Positions 33,505 to 48,500 of a DNA stretch of 64,000 nt are shown here, in pieces. The translations under genes were made by a program, and so were the position numbers. This DNA comes from Nymphaea colorata (lineage: Eukaryota; Streptophyta; Magnoliopsida; Nymphaeales; Nymphaeaceae): positions 7,436,505 to 7,500,504 of the forward strand of contig NC_045140.1 in the NCBI RefSeq assembly GCF_008831285.2. The letters are read 5' to 3'. A model generated the notes under the pieces. The model was given only the letters and a program-made list of their open reading frames with translations. It did not search any database and had not been told where the DNA came from. Positions within the stretch are counted from its first letter, which is position 1. Each line of letters starts with the position of its first letter.

Positions 33505-36500
33505 ATGGAAAATCAAGGTCGCTCGGAGCGGTCCAATGCTCACTTACAGAAGGAACCCTCTCCGAAGGTCCCCTTGCCAAAGTCTTTCCTCGATTTCCTG
33601 GCACTGAACGGCCTCAGTCCTTCTGTTTATGATGAGATTGATAACCTTCCTCGATATATAAGGTTTGCTTTCTTCCCTGTTCCTGGCAGTAAACTGCATG
33701 CATTTCCTTGTCGATTCCGAAGTCTGTTGTTGGCTTCACTTTGTTGCGAGGTTACGATTCCAAACAAAAATGTGGAAATAATTTTTGAATTTATTGAATT
33801 TCCTGCCTATTTCGTTTTCTTATTGTAATTTCTAATACAATTTTTTATTAAAGAAACGACATGCTATTTGTGTGATCTGGAAATCTTAAGCAGAATTGGT
33901 AGGTTGGTCCTTCTCGTGTTGGGAAATTGACTCTTTTCGATTGCCCCCGGAAGTACCATTTCGATTATGAAATTCTAATATGACCCTGCTAGTGCTACAG
34001 TGAAAAAAAAAAAAAATGCTAGACGTGTCTACGATAATTGGGTCGAGAACTGCTTATTTTAGAGCCGAAGTTTCAGCTTTGTGGCTCGTGGACGAACTTA
34101 ACTTGTTGGCAATCGCCAGCGCGTATAAATTCGTTTCTGACACCTTTTGGCGACAAACAAATTAATTTTCTTCTCTAGAAAATGGCAATATAACTGTAAC
34201 TTATAGTGTCTTGACCTCCACAAAGTACCTCCATTCTTAAACATGTCGGTTCTTTGTCCACCTGTTCCGACAACATTTTGGTGGTGTGCTAAATTTATAT
34301 CAACTCTAGATCATTTAGATCTTAGGTCAATCTGTCTTTGGATGGCACAAACTAAATTCAAATTCTTATATCTATTTTATGAAGCTAATAATAAGCTTGT
34401 CAGGTTCTGGCGGTTTGCGAGCCAACAAACATTTTGCAATGAGTATTAAGGTAACGCAGAAAAGTTTCAAAAGCATATGTGGAGCATTTGAAATTTTGAC
34501 TACAAAGTTTGCATATGCATGCATGCCTCTGACTCTCGTGGAAGCATTGAAGTGACTAATGACACATACAAAAAGATGCTTCAGAAGTAGGGGAATCTAT
34601 TGAAGGAGTATCTCCCTGGAAAGAACATGTTGACGTAATTAGATATTTGGATGCAACTTGTGTGGGGCCTGGAGAGTGGAGTCCCCATGACGTAGGTGTG
34701 TGAATGGTAACGACCAGGTCCAAGGCTGACCAGGTAACACATCAACTCTGTGGGACTCAACCTGCCTTATGGTGCACAACACTGGCAAGGAATGCAAATT
34801 GAGACACAACAAAGTAGGGCTTACCTATATAGGTCCATTGGCTATTCTCAAAACCTTAGATGTAGGACTATGAGAAAGTATTCTCATGGATGAGGATGTT
34901 ATTTTGAGTATTGACACTGTGAATGTGACGAGCCAGCCTGGAATTGATTGAGTGCTTGGTATGGGCGATCCAAATACGCACTGTAATTGACTCCGATTCA
35001 CACTTAAAAAGGCTAAGCATCAAGATGCCCGGTAGTGTGGAACATGGAGACATAGAACATCAAAAAATTTTCAAAATTTTCAATAAGGGACTATATCAAG
35101 TCCTTTCCGCAGATAGGGTGTTGCAACCACCCTAATTTAAGGAATACATATTGTTGCATGTTTGTACCTAAGTTTGAGTATTGGACCTGATTTCATACCA
35201 ACTATAAGGACCTGCCACAAAACTGACCTGAATGCCAGGATGGTGGATCTCAACACCTCCCGTAGTCGACTTCTTATGAAATGAGATGCTTATTAGTATT
35301 TAGTATATGGATCCCTGAAGATTTCTCAAAATCTTCAATGTAGGTATTCTCAAGTCCTTTTTTGCACATAGGGTGTTCCTATATATGAGGGGTCTTTTGT
35401 ACAAGAACAAGTATATGTGGCCAGGTCTAACACTAAGGCTGAATATATAGTACATAAACTTCACAATCTCACTGTTAGACATTTTAGTAACAATTATATC
35501 TCAAGGAGAAATCCTGCAATGATAAATAGTGAAATGCCAGGCTATAGTTGTCTGGTCAAATGCCAGTCTTTCAACAATTTTCTGTGTATGGAGATTAGTT
35601 CTTCATAACAATTAACAATAGAGAGAGGATTGCATTCAACGTGTGGAGAGATAGAAGAAGAAATCAGTTACCAAATTTGATAGGATTGCATTCACAGTAT
35701 GGGGAGTTAGAAGAAGAAACAACCAGTATCATAAAAGGTTTCACCGATGTAACAAGTTATAATATATACACAAACAAATATGAAACTCATAGATAAATAT
35801 TAGTAGAACACACAGAAAAACACTTTGAACACTTTGAAATACATAATACACACAGAAAACACTTTGAAAAAACACAGCAAACACTTTGAACAGAACTTTG
35901 AAGGTGAAAAGTCACCTTCCATGGACTAGGCGTACTGGCGCCTAGTCCAGCTTTGGTGGGCCTAGGCGCCAACACCAAACCCCTCGCCTAAGTCCATGAC
36001 TTAGGCGAGGGCTGTCAGCTGTGGACTCATGCCTAGTCCATGACTAAGTGTCGCCTATGCGACGCCTTAACAACTAAGTTCCAGAGTCATATACAACTGG
36101 AGGAGGAGTCTCATAATAGTATCAACCAGTGAGGAGTAAAGTTGGACCTGAAGTTGGAAAAATCACTTTTTTATTAATTGCGCATCTTATAATAAGTAAT
36201 TACTTCACAATGGCACACTTAATGTAGCTTCTCATAATATTTATCTCTTAAGACATAGCGAATGTCCACTGTGGTGTAAAAGCTGCTTTTGCTATCTCAC
36301 AAAAAGACACTTTTCTGAGAGTTTGGCTTTTCCTCACTCCTTTCTTTACTTACAAAGTACAGCCATCCTAATATTTTATGGTTAACCACATGCCAATAGT
36401 TGTTTGGCCCCAGTTGACATAAGAGGCATATTGATCCCACATGATTCACCTATCACCACCTCTTTGATAAATTGTCAAAAACAGAAACCTTTCTTCATTG

Positions 36501-39500
36501 TGCTTCTTCTTTTTTATATCAGCATTATGTAAAATTCTTATCATGGTCTTTTTCCCCGTTAGTTTTGAATTGTGCATATTTTAAGTAACTGCTTTTGCTT
36601 TCAAGGCTTAAACCAGGTTCTGAGACTCTACTTGCAGATGTGGAAGCTGAGCTTGGTTGTAAGCTTGAAAACGTCAACTGGCTCCCGGGTTTCTTTGCAA
36701 TTGCATCACAAATTCAAATTGCTAGGTCTAAGGTCTATTGTGAAGGAAAGGTAACATTGTGATCTTCTTGGACATGATTTTAGCTCATGTAGAAACTTGC
36801 TGTTAAGAATAAGGTTTCAATCTTCTGCTTTTGTTTATGTATATTTTTCACAAGTATGAATGAGATTAGAAAGCTTTTCAAGCAAGGCATTTTCAATCCT
36901 TTTTCTTTTGGATAGGGTTGAGTGGTAGTTAGTCCAGCTGCAATCATGCTGGGTTCTTTGAGTCTGTGTGTATCTAAGCCTATTCTTTTTTTGAGATATG
37001 CCAACATGTCTTCAATGGATTGGAGAATGTTAAAAAAGTCTTTAGAGAAAGATTAATTAAAACTTTATCTGATTCAAAAGAATCGTAATTCTCACAAAAT
37101 GATGTACATCAAATATGAATATTCCAGTTTATTCTGCTCCCATAGTCTTCATTATATTGATTGAGTATTTTGTTGATCAAATATTTAGATTTGGTTTCTG
37201 TGGTCTATCTAAACAAAAAAAATATATCTAAGATTTGGTGCTTCAATATTTATGCATATGAAAAAATGTGGCATACACATCTAAATGGCTGCAGTAGAAA
37301 GCATTACGGGCATTTATTTGTATTGTGATGAAAACCACATATCTAAACTAAAGCATTATGGTTCCCTCTTCTATCTATTATATTGATATGACATATATAC
37401 TTCTTTTTATATTTGCTAGCAGCTTGTATAGATTCTTTGGCTCTATGAAGTTCCTTAAACAAATACACCCATAGTAGCTCCTTCTCTATCTACAGATTTT
37501 AATACCCTCACTAATTGCTCAGTGAACATGTCTATCTCTCTTTTTTGTTTTCCAAAAATGATCATTTTGAACAGGACTAATCGTTGCCTTAACATCTTTT
37601 ACAAGTCTTCATTCATTTGAAGGCCTTACAAATATCTGAGGTTTTCAATTTCTTGTGTTTTTATTGCAAAAAGACTTTTTTACTGGAAATAATATTATGG
37701 GATTTTCTGTCAGAAAAATGAATTTTTCTTAATAACATCACAATATTATCATGAGAAAATGGTGTTATAAGTTCGGAGTAATGTTGTAAAACATGTATTA
37801 TAGCTTGTACTGATTCAGCTCAAATTAAGGTATGTTAAAGAAACATATTGTAAAAAATGTGAACTTTTAAAAAATACAAGGATTTCAAAATTGCAAGATA
37901 ACAAATTCGGGAAAATACTTAAAAGAAGTTAATGCTGGAAAAATTATACTAGCTAAAAATGAAATAATAATATGAGTATCAAGAAACTTTGAATTGCATA
38001 AAGCATTGTCACATATATCGTGTACTGGTATTGTACGGCAAAAAATTTCTCTGGTATAATACGACAAAGATGTATATCTCAGGAATATATTGGGAAAATC
38101 TCGATAAATTTTTAAAAAATTTAAAACATTTAATAAATCCTGAAAATTATAAAAAAAATGAAAAAAATGCAAAAAAGCGAATAATATGCCTTGTTTTAAC
38201 ACTTTTTATTTTTTGGCTTTTTTTTTAAAAGATGTTTTTTTTTTCACGTTTTATACGGCTGACTTGTTTTTCTCGTATTATATACGCATTGTTTTTTCTT
38301 TGAAGTGCGCGAAGAGCATAAGGTACTATGTAATGTATAATTACAGTGCAATATAAGGAGTGTAATCTACTTTCAAGGGCATGTCTTGTGTTGTCCCATA
38401 CCGTGGTTAAAAAAAAACACACATACACAAACACAAACACTCACACATATTTATATTATAACTACTGCATTTATCATATTGATTTTAATATTGTTTTTGT
38501 AATATATGTTACTAAGTAGATTCTGTTGATTCAATTTAGATATACGGAATTGATGCTGCATCTGGAGCTGCTGTCACGACATTAAATGTTTTGCCAGGGG
38601 ATCACATTCTTGATCTTTGTGCTGCTCCAGGTAACTTGATTTTGTTATATGACGATTCCATTCTACTATTTTTATGTTTCTTCAAAGATTTGTTGCTCCC
38701 CATCAATTCTCCTTTTTCAATTTCTACAATTTAACTGATTTTCACAATCTGTTACAAAGTGTAATAAGTTATACGAGTTGAGTGCAAAGTAAGGTTATAA
38801 CAGAATGTAATATGTGGTAAAAAAACATTTTTTTTCTTTGAAAATTTTAAAAAAGATAAAAAATATAAAAATTCAGTAAAAAGTTACTTGTTGAAAAGTC
38901 ATTTGCTAGAGTAAATGACATTAGATATGAGAAGAGAAGACACAGTAATTGAAAATATATGCTATGAGGACCTGCAGATAATTAAACTAAGTTTAAAACT
39001 TGACAATCTAAAGAGTGCATCTGTCCATGTTATAAATAACCTACAAACTTTACGTGATTTTGAAAAAAATGCCACAAAAAAAATTGATTTTATTGTTTTT
39101 TCAATAATAATTTTTTAAATATATATTAATCTTTTCGTAGTTTGTTTTAACATTACCTGTTTTGAATTTTATCATGTTTCAAAATTCAGATTTTTGTAGT
39201 TCTATTATTACTTTCAATTTTTAAATTATCTAAATTTTCCTGCCTGAGAAATATATCACCAAAAGTTTTTGTTGTGACAATGGTTTAAACATCTTAATCA
39301 TGTTAAAGTGCATATCTGACAAAGAGGAGCGTGATTATGAATTGTATTGCATATAAACCAAATGAAATGTAGCCCAAATAAGTTCTAGCAGAAAAGCTAC
39401 AAATAATAAGTCTGTAGCAACTTCCAATACATGAGTACTTGATGTGATACATTATTCTTTCCTCATGATATAAAGTTTTAGTCTTTAAGGTCTTACTGTG

Positions 39501-42500
39501 TTATCCCATCAACTATTATGTAGTGCTCCTTACAAGTCTTGTAGAAGATAACAAAAGAAAGACACAAACTCATACTAGATTAATTGCACAAAATATTGCC
39601 AGAAGTCATCAGTCGTGAGATAAAGATGGATCATCCTCGTTGAAAATAGCTGGAAATTTGGCATGACGAGAGAAAGTTCATATATTATGCAAGATTTAAT
39701 AAACTATTATAGTGTATAACAGCATCAAATCTTTTATGCAATTGTGAATTAGAACAACTATAATTTGATGTACTTTATTTTCTTATAATTGTCTAGTGAT
39801 TGATTTATTGCATTTTTATAGCAGTTACAGTTTAATCTATCGATGGCATCAAAGACCCGAAAGAGAGGCCTGCCTGGCAATAACAAGGCTTTCTTAACCA
39901 CACAAGTCCACGAACCATAAGAAGTATCAATACATGATAATTGATAAACAAAAATTGTTTGTCTAAAGTGATGCAGGAAGCTAATATCAGACCAATGTTA
40001 TTCCGTGCTGCAGACTTCAAATGAAAACAAATGCACTGTAGGATACCTGGTATAGTTGTAACTTGTAAAAGTATATAGTTTTTTGTTCCTAAAAGAATTT
40101 TACTATGAAATGAACCTTAAAAAACCAAAGTGCATTGGCTTTTCTAAAATTATTGGTTCTCTTTTAGACGAATTAGAAGAGCTAATTATATCTAGCTATT
40201 TTTCATCAGCTTTGATCATACATTAATGGAAGGGTGAGAAATTTGCCATATTTTTCATTTTAAACATATTGTTATTTGTTGGCGTAAACATGGATCAAAG
40301 TGGAATACTGAATTGTGATGACATAGTGCATGGTGGATTCTAAAGGCCAAGGCAACTTGTCAATAAAAACTGTACTTTAAGTTCTTCAACGCACAACCAG
40401 TGTGCAAGCCCAAACCTTAAGCAGTTATGACTTTCAGACCTGTTCAAGGTTCATCTGCATGTGGAAGCTCTACTGGCACCATGAAAGATATATGCTAAAA
40501 GCCAAATTAACATATTGATGTCTAATTGTGGTTGACATTGAAGAGAAAGGAAACTGGCAACTTTAAGGGAAACAAAATCAGCAGCAGTTCAATCACGTGG
40601 AAAATAGAAGAGATGAGTTGCAAATTTGCTGATCTAACATAGTAACTAATGGTTGGTCATCATATTGTTTTAACTTTTAACATTTCTATGTTTTCAAGCT
40701 TGCAACTACATTCTCTTACCTTTGTTTTGGTGAACTGTACTTTGAAGAAAGACCCACAAACTACTAAATAAGAAGAATTATGCTCACAAGTTATAATGCA
40801 AAATAAAGTAATAGTTGTTGTTCAGTAACAACGAGTACAAGCATGATTAGATTACTTGACACCAGTTGTAAGCATGAAAAATTATCAGTTAGTTAGAAAA
40901 TCAAAGAAAGAATTATAGTACTAAAGTTTTTAACATCGAGAGAAAAATATGGACTAATATATAGCAAAAGATAACATATAAACTGATTACCAGAGCAAAT
41001 TAATGAATATGTGGAGTTATGACTCAAATGACAACACTATACTTTTTGTATCTTGCATTGACATTCATCCATTTAAATCTGCATAATTAAGCATGATTGA
41101 ACCGTTTTAGGCATGCTTTATAGTTTATACATTTTTTGCTTGTGCTCCAGGCCAGCATCTGATTGCCATATTTTCTCTATATCAGGTGCAAAATTATGCA
41201 TGCTTGCTGAACTTCTTGGCAGCTCAGGTTCGCTAACTGGAGTGGACATTGCAAAAAGCCGTCTGGCTGCATGCAGGACAATGTTACAAAAATATGCATT
41301 GGGAGGTCGTTGTAGGCTTTTTGTAGCAGATGGAACAACGTTTTCCCTTTTGCCTTTGGGAACTTGCACAGAGAACCAACCAGTGATGGTAAAGGAGAAA
41401 AATTGTAGCACATGATAACTTGATACTTTTCTTTGCAGCAAGAGTTCAATACACATTCAACTAAAGATATCGTGCAACATGTTAACTTACTATGTCTAGG
41501 AATCAGAAAATGGTGATTGTAGAGGAAAGAAAGATGTTTATCAGGAATGGTCATCTAGAGTACCTTGGAGTGAAAGAAGAAAGTCTAAAGATACTAATAG
41601 AATCCAATTGAATGTGACTTCCAAAGCCAATACATGTGAATTGATCTTCTATGGAAAGCATTCTGGAGTAATTGGACTAAGAAAAGAGCAGCTGTTTCAA
41701 ACTGGAAAAGAAGAGGCTAATGATGGTGGTTATGACAAGGTATGCTATCTTCCATGGTCATCTGGAAATACCATGTCCTTTCGGTATCTGTTTTTGTATC
41801 CCTCTCCCTTCACTTAATTCACTTAAGATGCCTCTGTTATTAATAAAATCACCCCACCTTATGTAGAACAGCTAAACAAGTTGCCATGTATGATTCTTTC
41901 TAAGCAAGTGCAGTTTCTCTTTGTAATGAACATGCATCTTTTTGTATTCAAGATTTCCACTGGTTTGGCAGCATGTTTCCTATAAACTGGTGAACTAAAA
42001 GCTTTAAAGATATCCCACTTTGGCTTTTAAAAGTGTTATGTATTTTGGAGTTTTATATGAGGTAGCTTTCAGAATTTTTAAATGTTGTTGGACTCTTTAT
42101 GTAAAGCGTTAAACTTAACCCTAATCATTATTTAGTCTAATGAAAAGGAGCAGCCGACTGATTGAGGACTGCTACCTATTCTCTCTTCTCTCCTCTCGTT
42201 CCTCTCCTCTCCCTCTTCTCTACCTCTCTACGCAACATGGTATTAGAGCGGAAGACCTAGGACTGTGCCATCTAGGGTTTCACGTGGCTCCCCATCTTCT
42301 CTTTTTCTCATCCCCTCATTCACGACAAGGTTGGACGTCTAAAGTTGTTGCTGCCTTCAAAGGATACGGTGGAATGTTTGGTGGAAAGAGGTTAATCACG
42401 TTTAACATGTAAAACGTGATTAACGCCCTTATGTTGCTGTTGAAGTTGTAAGGTTGCTGAAAACTAAATCTGATGTCGTCGTTCAGATCTAGTTGTGGTG

Positions 42501-45500
42501 TATCAGATCTGATTCAGATTGCTGAAAAAAAAACAAATATGATGTCGTCGTTCAGATCTACATGTTGCCGTGTACTAGATATTATTCAGTTGCTGTGATA
42601 AAGAGGTTCAGATCAGAGAAACTCTGATCTGCCTAGTTGTGTGCTGCCCTTGAAGAAGTTTAGACCAGGTGAACTGATCTGCTTGGTCGTGTGATGCCTG
42701 GTGGATCTTCTTAGTTTAAACATCGTTGAAGTTGTGCGAAGCAGATAGGTTGGTATTGAATCTTGCTGTCAGACCTGTGCACGTTGGCTGCTAGCAATCT
42801 GCATCTGGAAATTTGTGTAGTATTTCTATAGCAATTGGTCTATCGTGGGGCTGCAGAGATTACAATTGCAGAGATTTTCTTCTCCGTTGGTGATTGGCTT
42901 GATTTCTTTTTGTCAATACTTAGTCTACCGAGAACTTTTGAGATTTTATCATGGCTGCCAACAGATCTGAATCTGGAAATCAACACACAGAGGCAGGTGT
43001 TGAGTACAAAGCTTTCTCCAATCCATTCACGTTTGGATCTACTAACCAACTATGATGTATGGGCTAGAACCTTCATGTTGTCAGTCGTTGGACATGAGAA
43101 GAAATATATACTGGAAGAAGATGAACCAATTGAAAAGACTGGTAAATACGCACGGTGGGAGGAAGAAAACAACATTATTAGTGCTTGGCTTATGAATAGC
43201 ACTCAGCCTCTCAAGATAAAAACATCAGCAAAATTTTACAGGTTCAGCAAAAATTGTTACAAGTGCAGCAAGGAGACATGGATTTGACGGAATACTTTAC
43301 AAAGTTGAAGTTTACTTATGAAAAGATGAATTCCTTAAAACCGCCCTGTGAGCATTGTCTCAAATCTCACATGGAGCAAATGATTGTGGTGAAATTTCTT
43401 GTTGGACTATCTTCTGATTACTCTGCTTCCGAGGCACAAATGCTTACAGGTTCAGATTTTCCTGATCTTGATGAGGCCTTCAATAGACTAAACAGATTGG
43501 CTGTTACTCTTCCTCCATCATCAGACAACTCACAGCCTTCTGCCCTTGCTTCATTTGGAAGAGGAAGAAGTGGACTATACTCTTCCCGTGGTAGAGGAAG
43601 AGGTTGAGGTTCTGGAGGACGTGGGAGACTTCAGTGCACATATTGTGGTCGTCTCGGTCACTTAGAGGATAGGTGCTGGAACAAAGTGGGTAAACCTAAT
43701 TCATCAACTTCTTCGACTGTGACATCTTCATCTGGTTCTACTCCAAACACACAGTCTATCAGTATAGCTCCTAAGCCGAATCCCACTGGTGCTTCAGTAG
43801 ATGCTACATCTCTTAATTTAAGTCCAGCTGAAATTGATCTAATTATGGAGCATAGATCTAATGCTACTTCTTCTACATCATCCGCATCTACAACTGTCAC
43901 AAGTTCAGCATACTCTGCAGGTAAACTACTTCTAAAGGTTGTTGGATAATTGATTCTGGAGCCTCTAAACACTTTTGTGGAGATACTAGTGTTTCAAACC
44001 AACAGAAATTTGATTCACCACAACATGCTCGGTTGGCGGATGGAAGACTATCGCCAGTAGAAGGACATGGAGATGTTTATCTTTCTCTATCTTTACATGT
44101 TCATGATGTGTTATATACTTCTGAATTCCCGAAGAATTTGTTATCTATAAGCAAACTAACTAAAGAGATGAATTGCAGAGTTATTTTTGACTCGGGTACT
44201 TGTGTATTTCAGGACCTATCGACTGGGAGGAAGATTGGTGGAGGCCATGAGATAGATGAAATATACATCTTGGATACATCCAATAAGGAGGCATCATTCT
44301 TAGTAGATTCTTCTTCAAGTGCCTTCCAGTGGCATCTCAGATTGGGTCATCCATCATTTGCTAAACTTCGTCTGCTATGTCCTCAGATTTCTTCCACAAC
44401 GTCCATTGAATGTGAAGCTTGTCAATTGGGCAAGCATAGTCACACTTCTTTTTCATCGAGTCAAAGTCAGTCTAGTCAATATCTGTTTGATTTAGTTCAC
44501 GTTGATGTTTGGGGGCCGAGTCGGGTTCCAAGTCGGTTGTCGTCTTGTTATTATCTTTTCATTGTTGATGATTTTTCTCGTGTCACTTGGATGTTCTTGA
44601 TGAAAGACAGAACTGAAGCTCCTTGTATCTTGAAATCTTTCATATTGGAAACAAAAACTCAATTTAATTCCTGTGTCAAGGTTGTTCGCACTGACAATGC
44701 TCTCGAGTTCAAATCCTCTCACTTACTTGAATTCTATAAATCCCATGGTATTGTGTCACATTTTACCTGCCCTCACACATCTCAACAAAATGGTGTAGTT
44801 GAAAGAAAACATCGCCATTTGTTGGATGTAGCCCGCACAATCATGATTCATTCTCATATGCCTTCCAAATTTTGGGGAGATGCAATTTTGACCGCATGTT
44901 ACATAATAAATAGAATGCCATCATCTTCCATAGATGACAAAATCCCAATACAAATTCTCTACCCAAATAGAGCTTTATTTTCTTTACCCCCACGAATATT
45001 TGGGTGCACATGCTTTGCACATAAACTTGGTCCCAATCGAGATAAGCTAGCTGCTCAAGCAACTAAATGTGTGTTTGTGAGATACTCTAAAAATCACAAG
45101 GGGTATCGATGCCTAGATCCTATATCTAATCGAGAGTTTGTCAGTGCCGATGTAACCTTTCTCGAGTCGTCTCCATTCTTTCCTGTAAGTCCTTCATATA
45201 CAAAATCTGAGATGCCCTCTTCTGTTCCTCTCTCAATTCCTCCAATTCCACTTGAATCTTTTCCTCTTTCATCATCACCCACCTGTTCCACTCCCTCCAT
45301 TCCACGGTTTAAAGATCTTCCTCTCACGTATTCAAGAAGGAATCCATTATCTAATGACCCTGCACCATCTTGCTCTTGGGAGGTAAGTAGATCTGAATTA
45401 CATGACATGCCTGAGTGTTCCCTTGATGCTCCTGTTTCATGACTTACCTATTGCACTGCGTAAAGGGACTAGACAATGCACTATTCATCCTCTTTCTAAG

Positions 45501-48500
45501 TTTGTTAGTACAACTCATGTGGGAGATCATATGTGCAAAATTATTGATGTCTTGTCAGCTACATCCATTCCTATTTCACATGCACAAGCTATGTTGGACT
45601 CTAAGTGGTACAAGACTATGAAGGAGGAGATGGATTCTCTAATATCGCGTCACACTTGGGATCTCGTTGAACCTCCTTCTGGGTCAGATATTGTTGGCTC
45701 GAAATGAGTTTTTACTATCAAGTACAAGTCAGATGGTACTATTGACCGCTACAAGGCACGCTTGGTAGCAAAAGGGTACACACAGACTTATGGTGTTGAC
45801 TTATTTGAAACTTTCTCTCCTGTTGCACGTTTGGGCACTATAAGACTCATTATATCTGTTGCAGTTTATTATGGTTGGAACATGTACCAACTCGATGTTA
45901 AAAATGTCTTTCTGTATGGGGATTTAACTGAAGTGGTTTATATGCAGCAGCCACCCGGCTTTGAGAAACAGGAGGAGTGTACCAAGGTATGTTTGTTAAA
46001 GAAGATTATATATGGTTTGAAACAGAGTCTTAGAGCATGGTTTCAGAAGTTGTGTGACGTTGTGTCTAAGTTTGAGTTTCAGAGATCGTCTTTAGATCAT
46101 TCATTGTCATAAAAAAGACTTCAAGAGGTATGGTTGTTATGGTGATATATGTGGATGATATTATTTTAACTGGTGACAATGAACAAGAAATACAAGACAC
46201 AAAGAAGTATTTACAACAACATTTTGTTACTAAAGATCTTGGCTCTCTACGTTACTTCTTGGGAATAGAAGTGGCAAGAAGTAAAGAAGGTCTAGTTCTT
46301 TCTCAAAGGAAATATGTTCTTGATTTGCTACACGAAACGGGTATGATAGGAACTAAACCAGCTTCTATTCCTATGAATTCTCGCACTCATTTATATGATG
46401 ATGAATCTGAACCTGTTGATAGCAAATCATATCGGTCTCTCATTGGAAAGCTATTATATGTAATGATTACTAGACCAGATATATCCTTTGCTGTGGGAAA
46501 GCTAAGTCAATTTATGGATAAGCCAAGGAAAGCCCATTGAGATGCAGCTATGTTATTGCTGAAATTTCTAAAAGGTTCCCCTCGAAAGGGTCTATTGTTT
46601 AGAAGAAGCACCTCACTTTAGATAGAAGCTTATTCTGATGTTGATTATGCAGGCTCAATTGATGATAGAAAGTCCACTACAGGATTCTGTATCTTTGTTG
46701 GTGGTAACTTAGTCTCTTGGAGAAGTAAAAAACAAGCTGTTGTAGCTCGATCGAGTGCAGAGTCAGAATATCGAGCCATGGCCCAAACAACCACTGAAAT
46801 CACGTGGGAGAGAGGCATGCTAGAAGGTCTTGGAATTCAGGTAGAATTGCCTATAAAAATGCAGTGTGATAATAAAGCATCTACTTATATAGCAAATAAT
46901 CCAGTCTTCCACGGACGTACCAAACATATTGAGGTTGATTGTCATTACATTAGGGACTTGGTTCAAACATGAATTATTTCTACTGAGTGTGTTGCTTCAG
47001 AAGACCAACCTGCAGATATATTCACCAAAGCTCTTCCGATATCCAGTTTTATGAAGTGTTGTAGCAAGCTGAGCATGATCGACATCTATGCTCCAGCTTG
47101 AGGGGGAGTGTTGAGGAAACGTGCTACTTTGGCTTTTAAAAGTGTTATGTATTTTGGAGTTTTATATGAGGTAGCTTTCAGAATTTTTAAATTTTGTTGG
47201 ACTCTTTATGTAAAGGGTTAAACTTAACCCTAATCATTATTTAGTCTAATGAAAAGGAGCAGCTGACTGATTGAGGACTGCTACCTATTCTCTCTTCTCT
47301 CCTCTCGTTCCTCTCTTCTCCCTCTTCTCTACCTCTCTACGCAACATCAACCGTACCCACAAATATTGTGATATTTTTGAAAATTTCACGATATTAACGG
47401 AAAACAAAAGAAACGATAAAAAGGGGGAAATATTGTGATATTTTGAAAAAAAATGTTAAAATAATTTTATAGCAATTTATGGCGATTTTTCACGATTTTT
47501 TCATTTATTTTTTAATTTCACTTTCTGTTTTTTATTTTTTTTCAAATTTTGTTTCATTGTCTTATTTTCTCTTGTTTTAAGTATTTAACATGACCTCCTA
47601 AATGCAATACAATATTTATTACTTTTTCATTTTTTGACTGACATTTTGATTTTTTTAATTTTTAAAAAAACTCAGAGATTGTCCTAAAATTTTCCTAAAA
47701 AAACAACTTTAATGATAAATACCTTAGAAAAACCTCGCCGATAAAAACCGAGAACGATACTTGTGGCTATGGTGTCAACATGGAAAAGTTCCAAGGCAAC
47801 CATATAAAGAAGTAGAGTGTTTAGCAAATAGACCTTCAGAACTTATCTATCTAGATGTACTTCGTCCAGTTAATGACTGTTCTCTAGTGACATAGACACA
47901 CCTGTTTGGGAGCTTAGCCCGTGTGAATGCAATGCATATACCAGTGCTGCTTGGGTGTGTGAAAATTCACAAAAAGAACAGAATAAAGAGGCGAGAAGGA
48001 GAAAGTGGAGAAGTAAGGAGGAAGGAGAAGGAGAAAAATGAAGAAGAAGGGAACCCATCTGCAGCAGGAGGAGTAGTGGCTGCATGGTTCAACCATCAAT
48101 GGAGGGAGACACAAAGAAAGGACACAAAGAAAAGATCCAGAAAATGAATCATTTTACACTTTATGAAAAGTTTCTTTTTGACATTTTATGCTTTTACTTT
48201 TGAAGTTATCTTTTTATTACAATTTACACGAACAGGATTATTTTACAATTTTAAAAAAGCTTCTTTTTGCTTTTAACTCTCTCCCTCTCTTTGACACACA
48301 CACAAAAACACATGCACAATGTATCATTGCTGCACCCACACCCGAGCTTTCTCAAGAAGTGTCACCTGCACCCTGAATCCATTTCGGATGAAAATTAAAA
48401 GTCTTTTTTATTAGTTTAAGGAACTCAGTAGCAACTTCTCACATTCAATGGGGCCACATGTTTGTGTTATTTTATTAGATACTTGCTTTATTGGATATAC

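Larger units (their letters stand above)
42017..47346 (+). mobile_element. Ty1/Copia LTR retrotransposon in methyltransferase intron 5
   Basis: A near-complete Copia element in the same orientation as the host gene. The LTRs match along 221 bp (42017-42237 and 47126-47346) with about five differences, so the insertion is fairly recent. TGGTATTAGAGC at 42238 is the primer-binding site and GAGGGGGAG just before 47109 is the polypurine tract. Domain order is gag, zinc knuckle, protease, integrase, reverse transcriptase, RNase H: the Copia order. The first 17 bp of the 3' LTR are missing from the 5' LTR and no target duplication is visible. Stops and frameshifts in gag and pol make it non-autonomous now. 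Confidence 0.9.
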
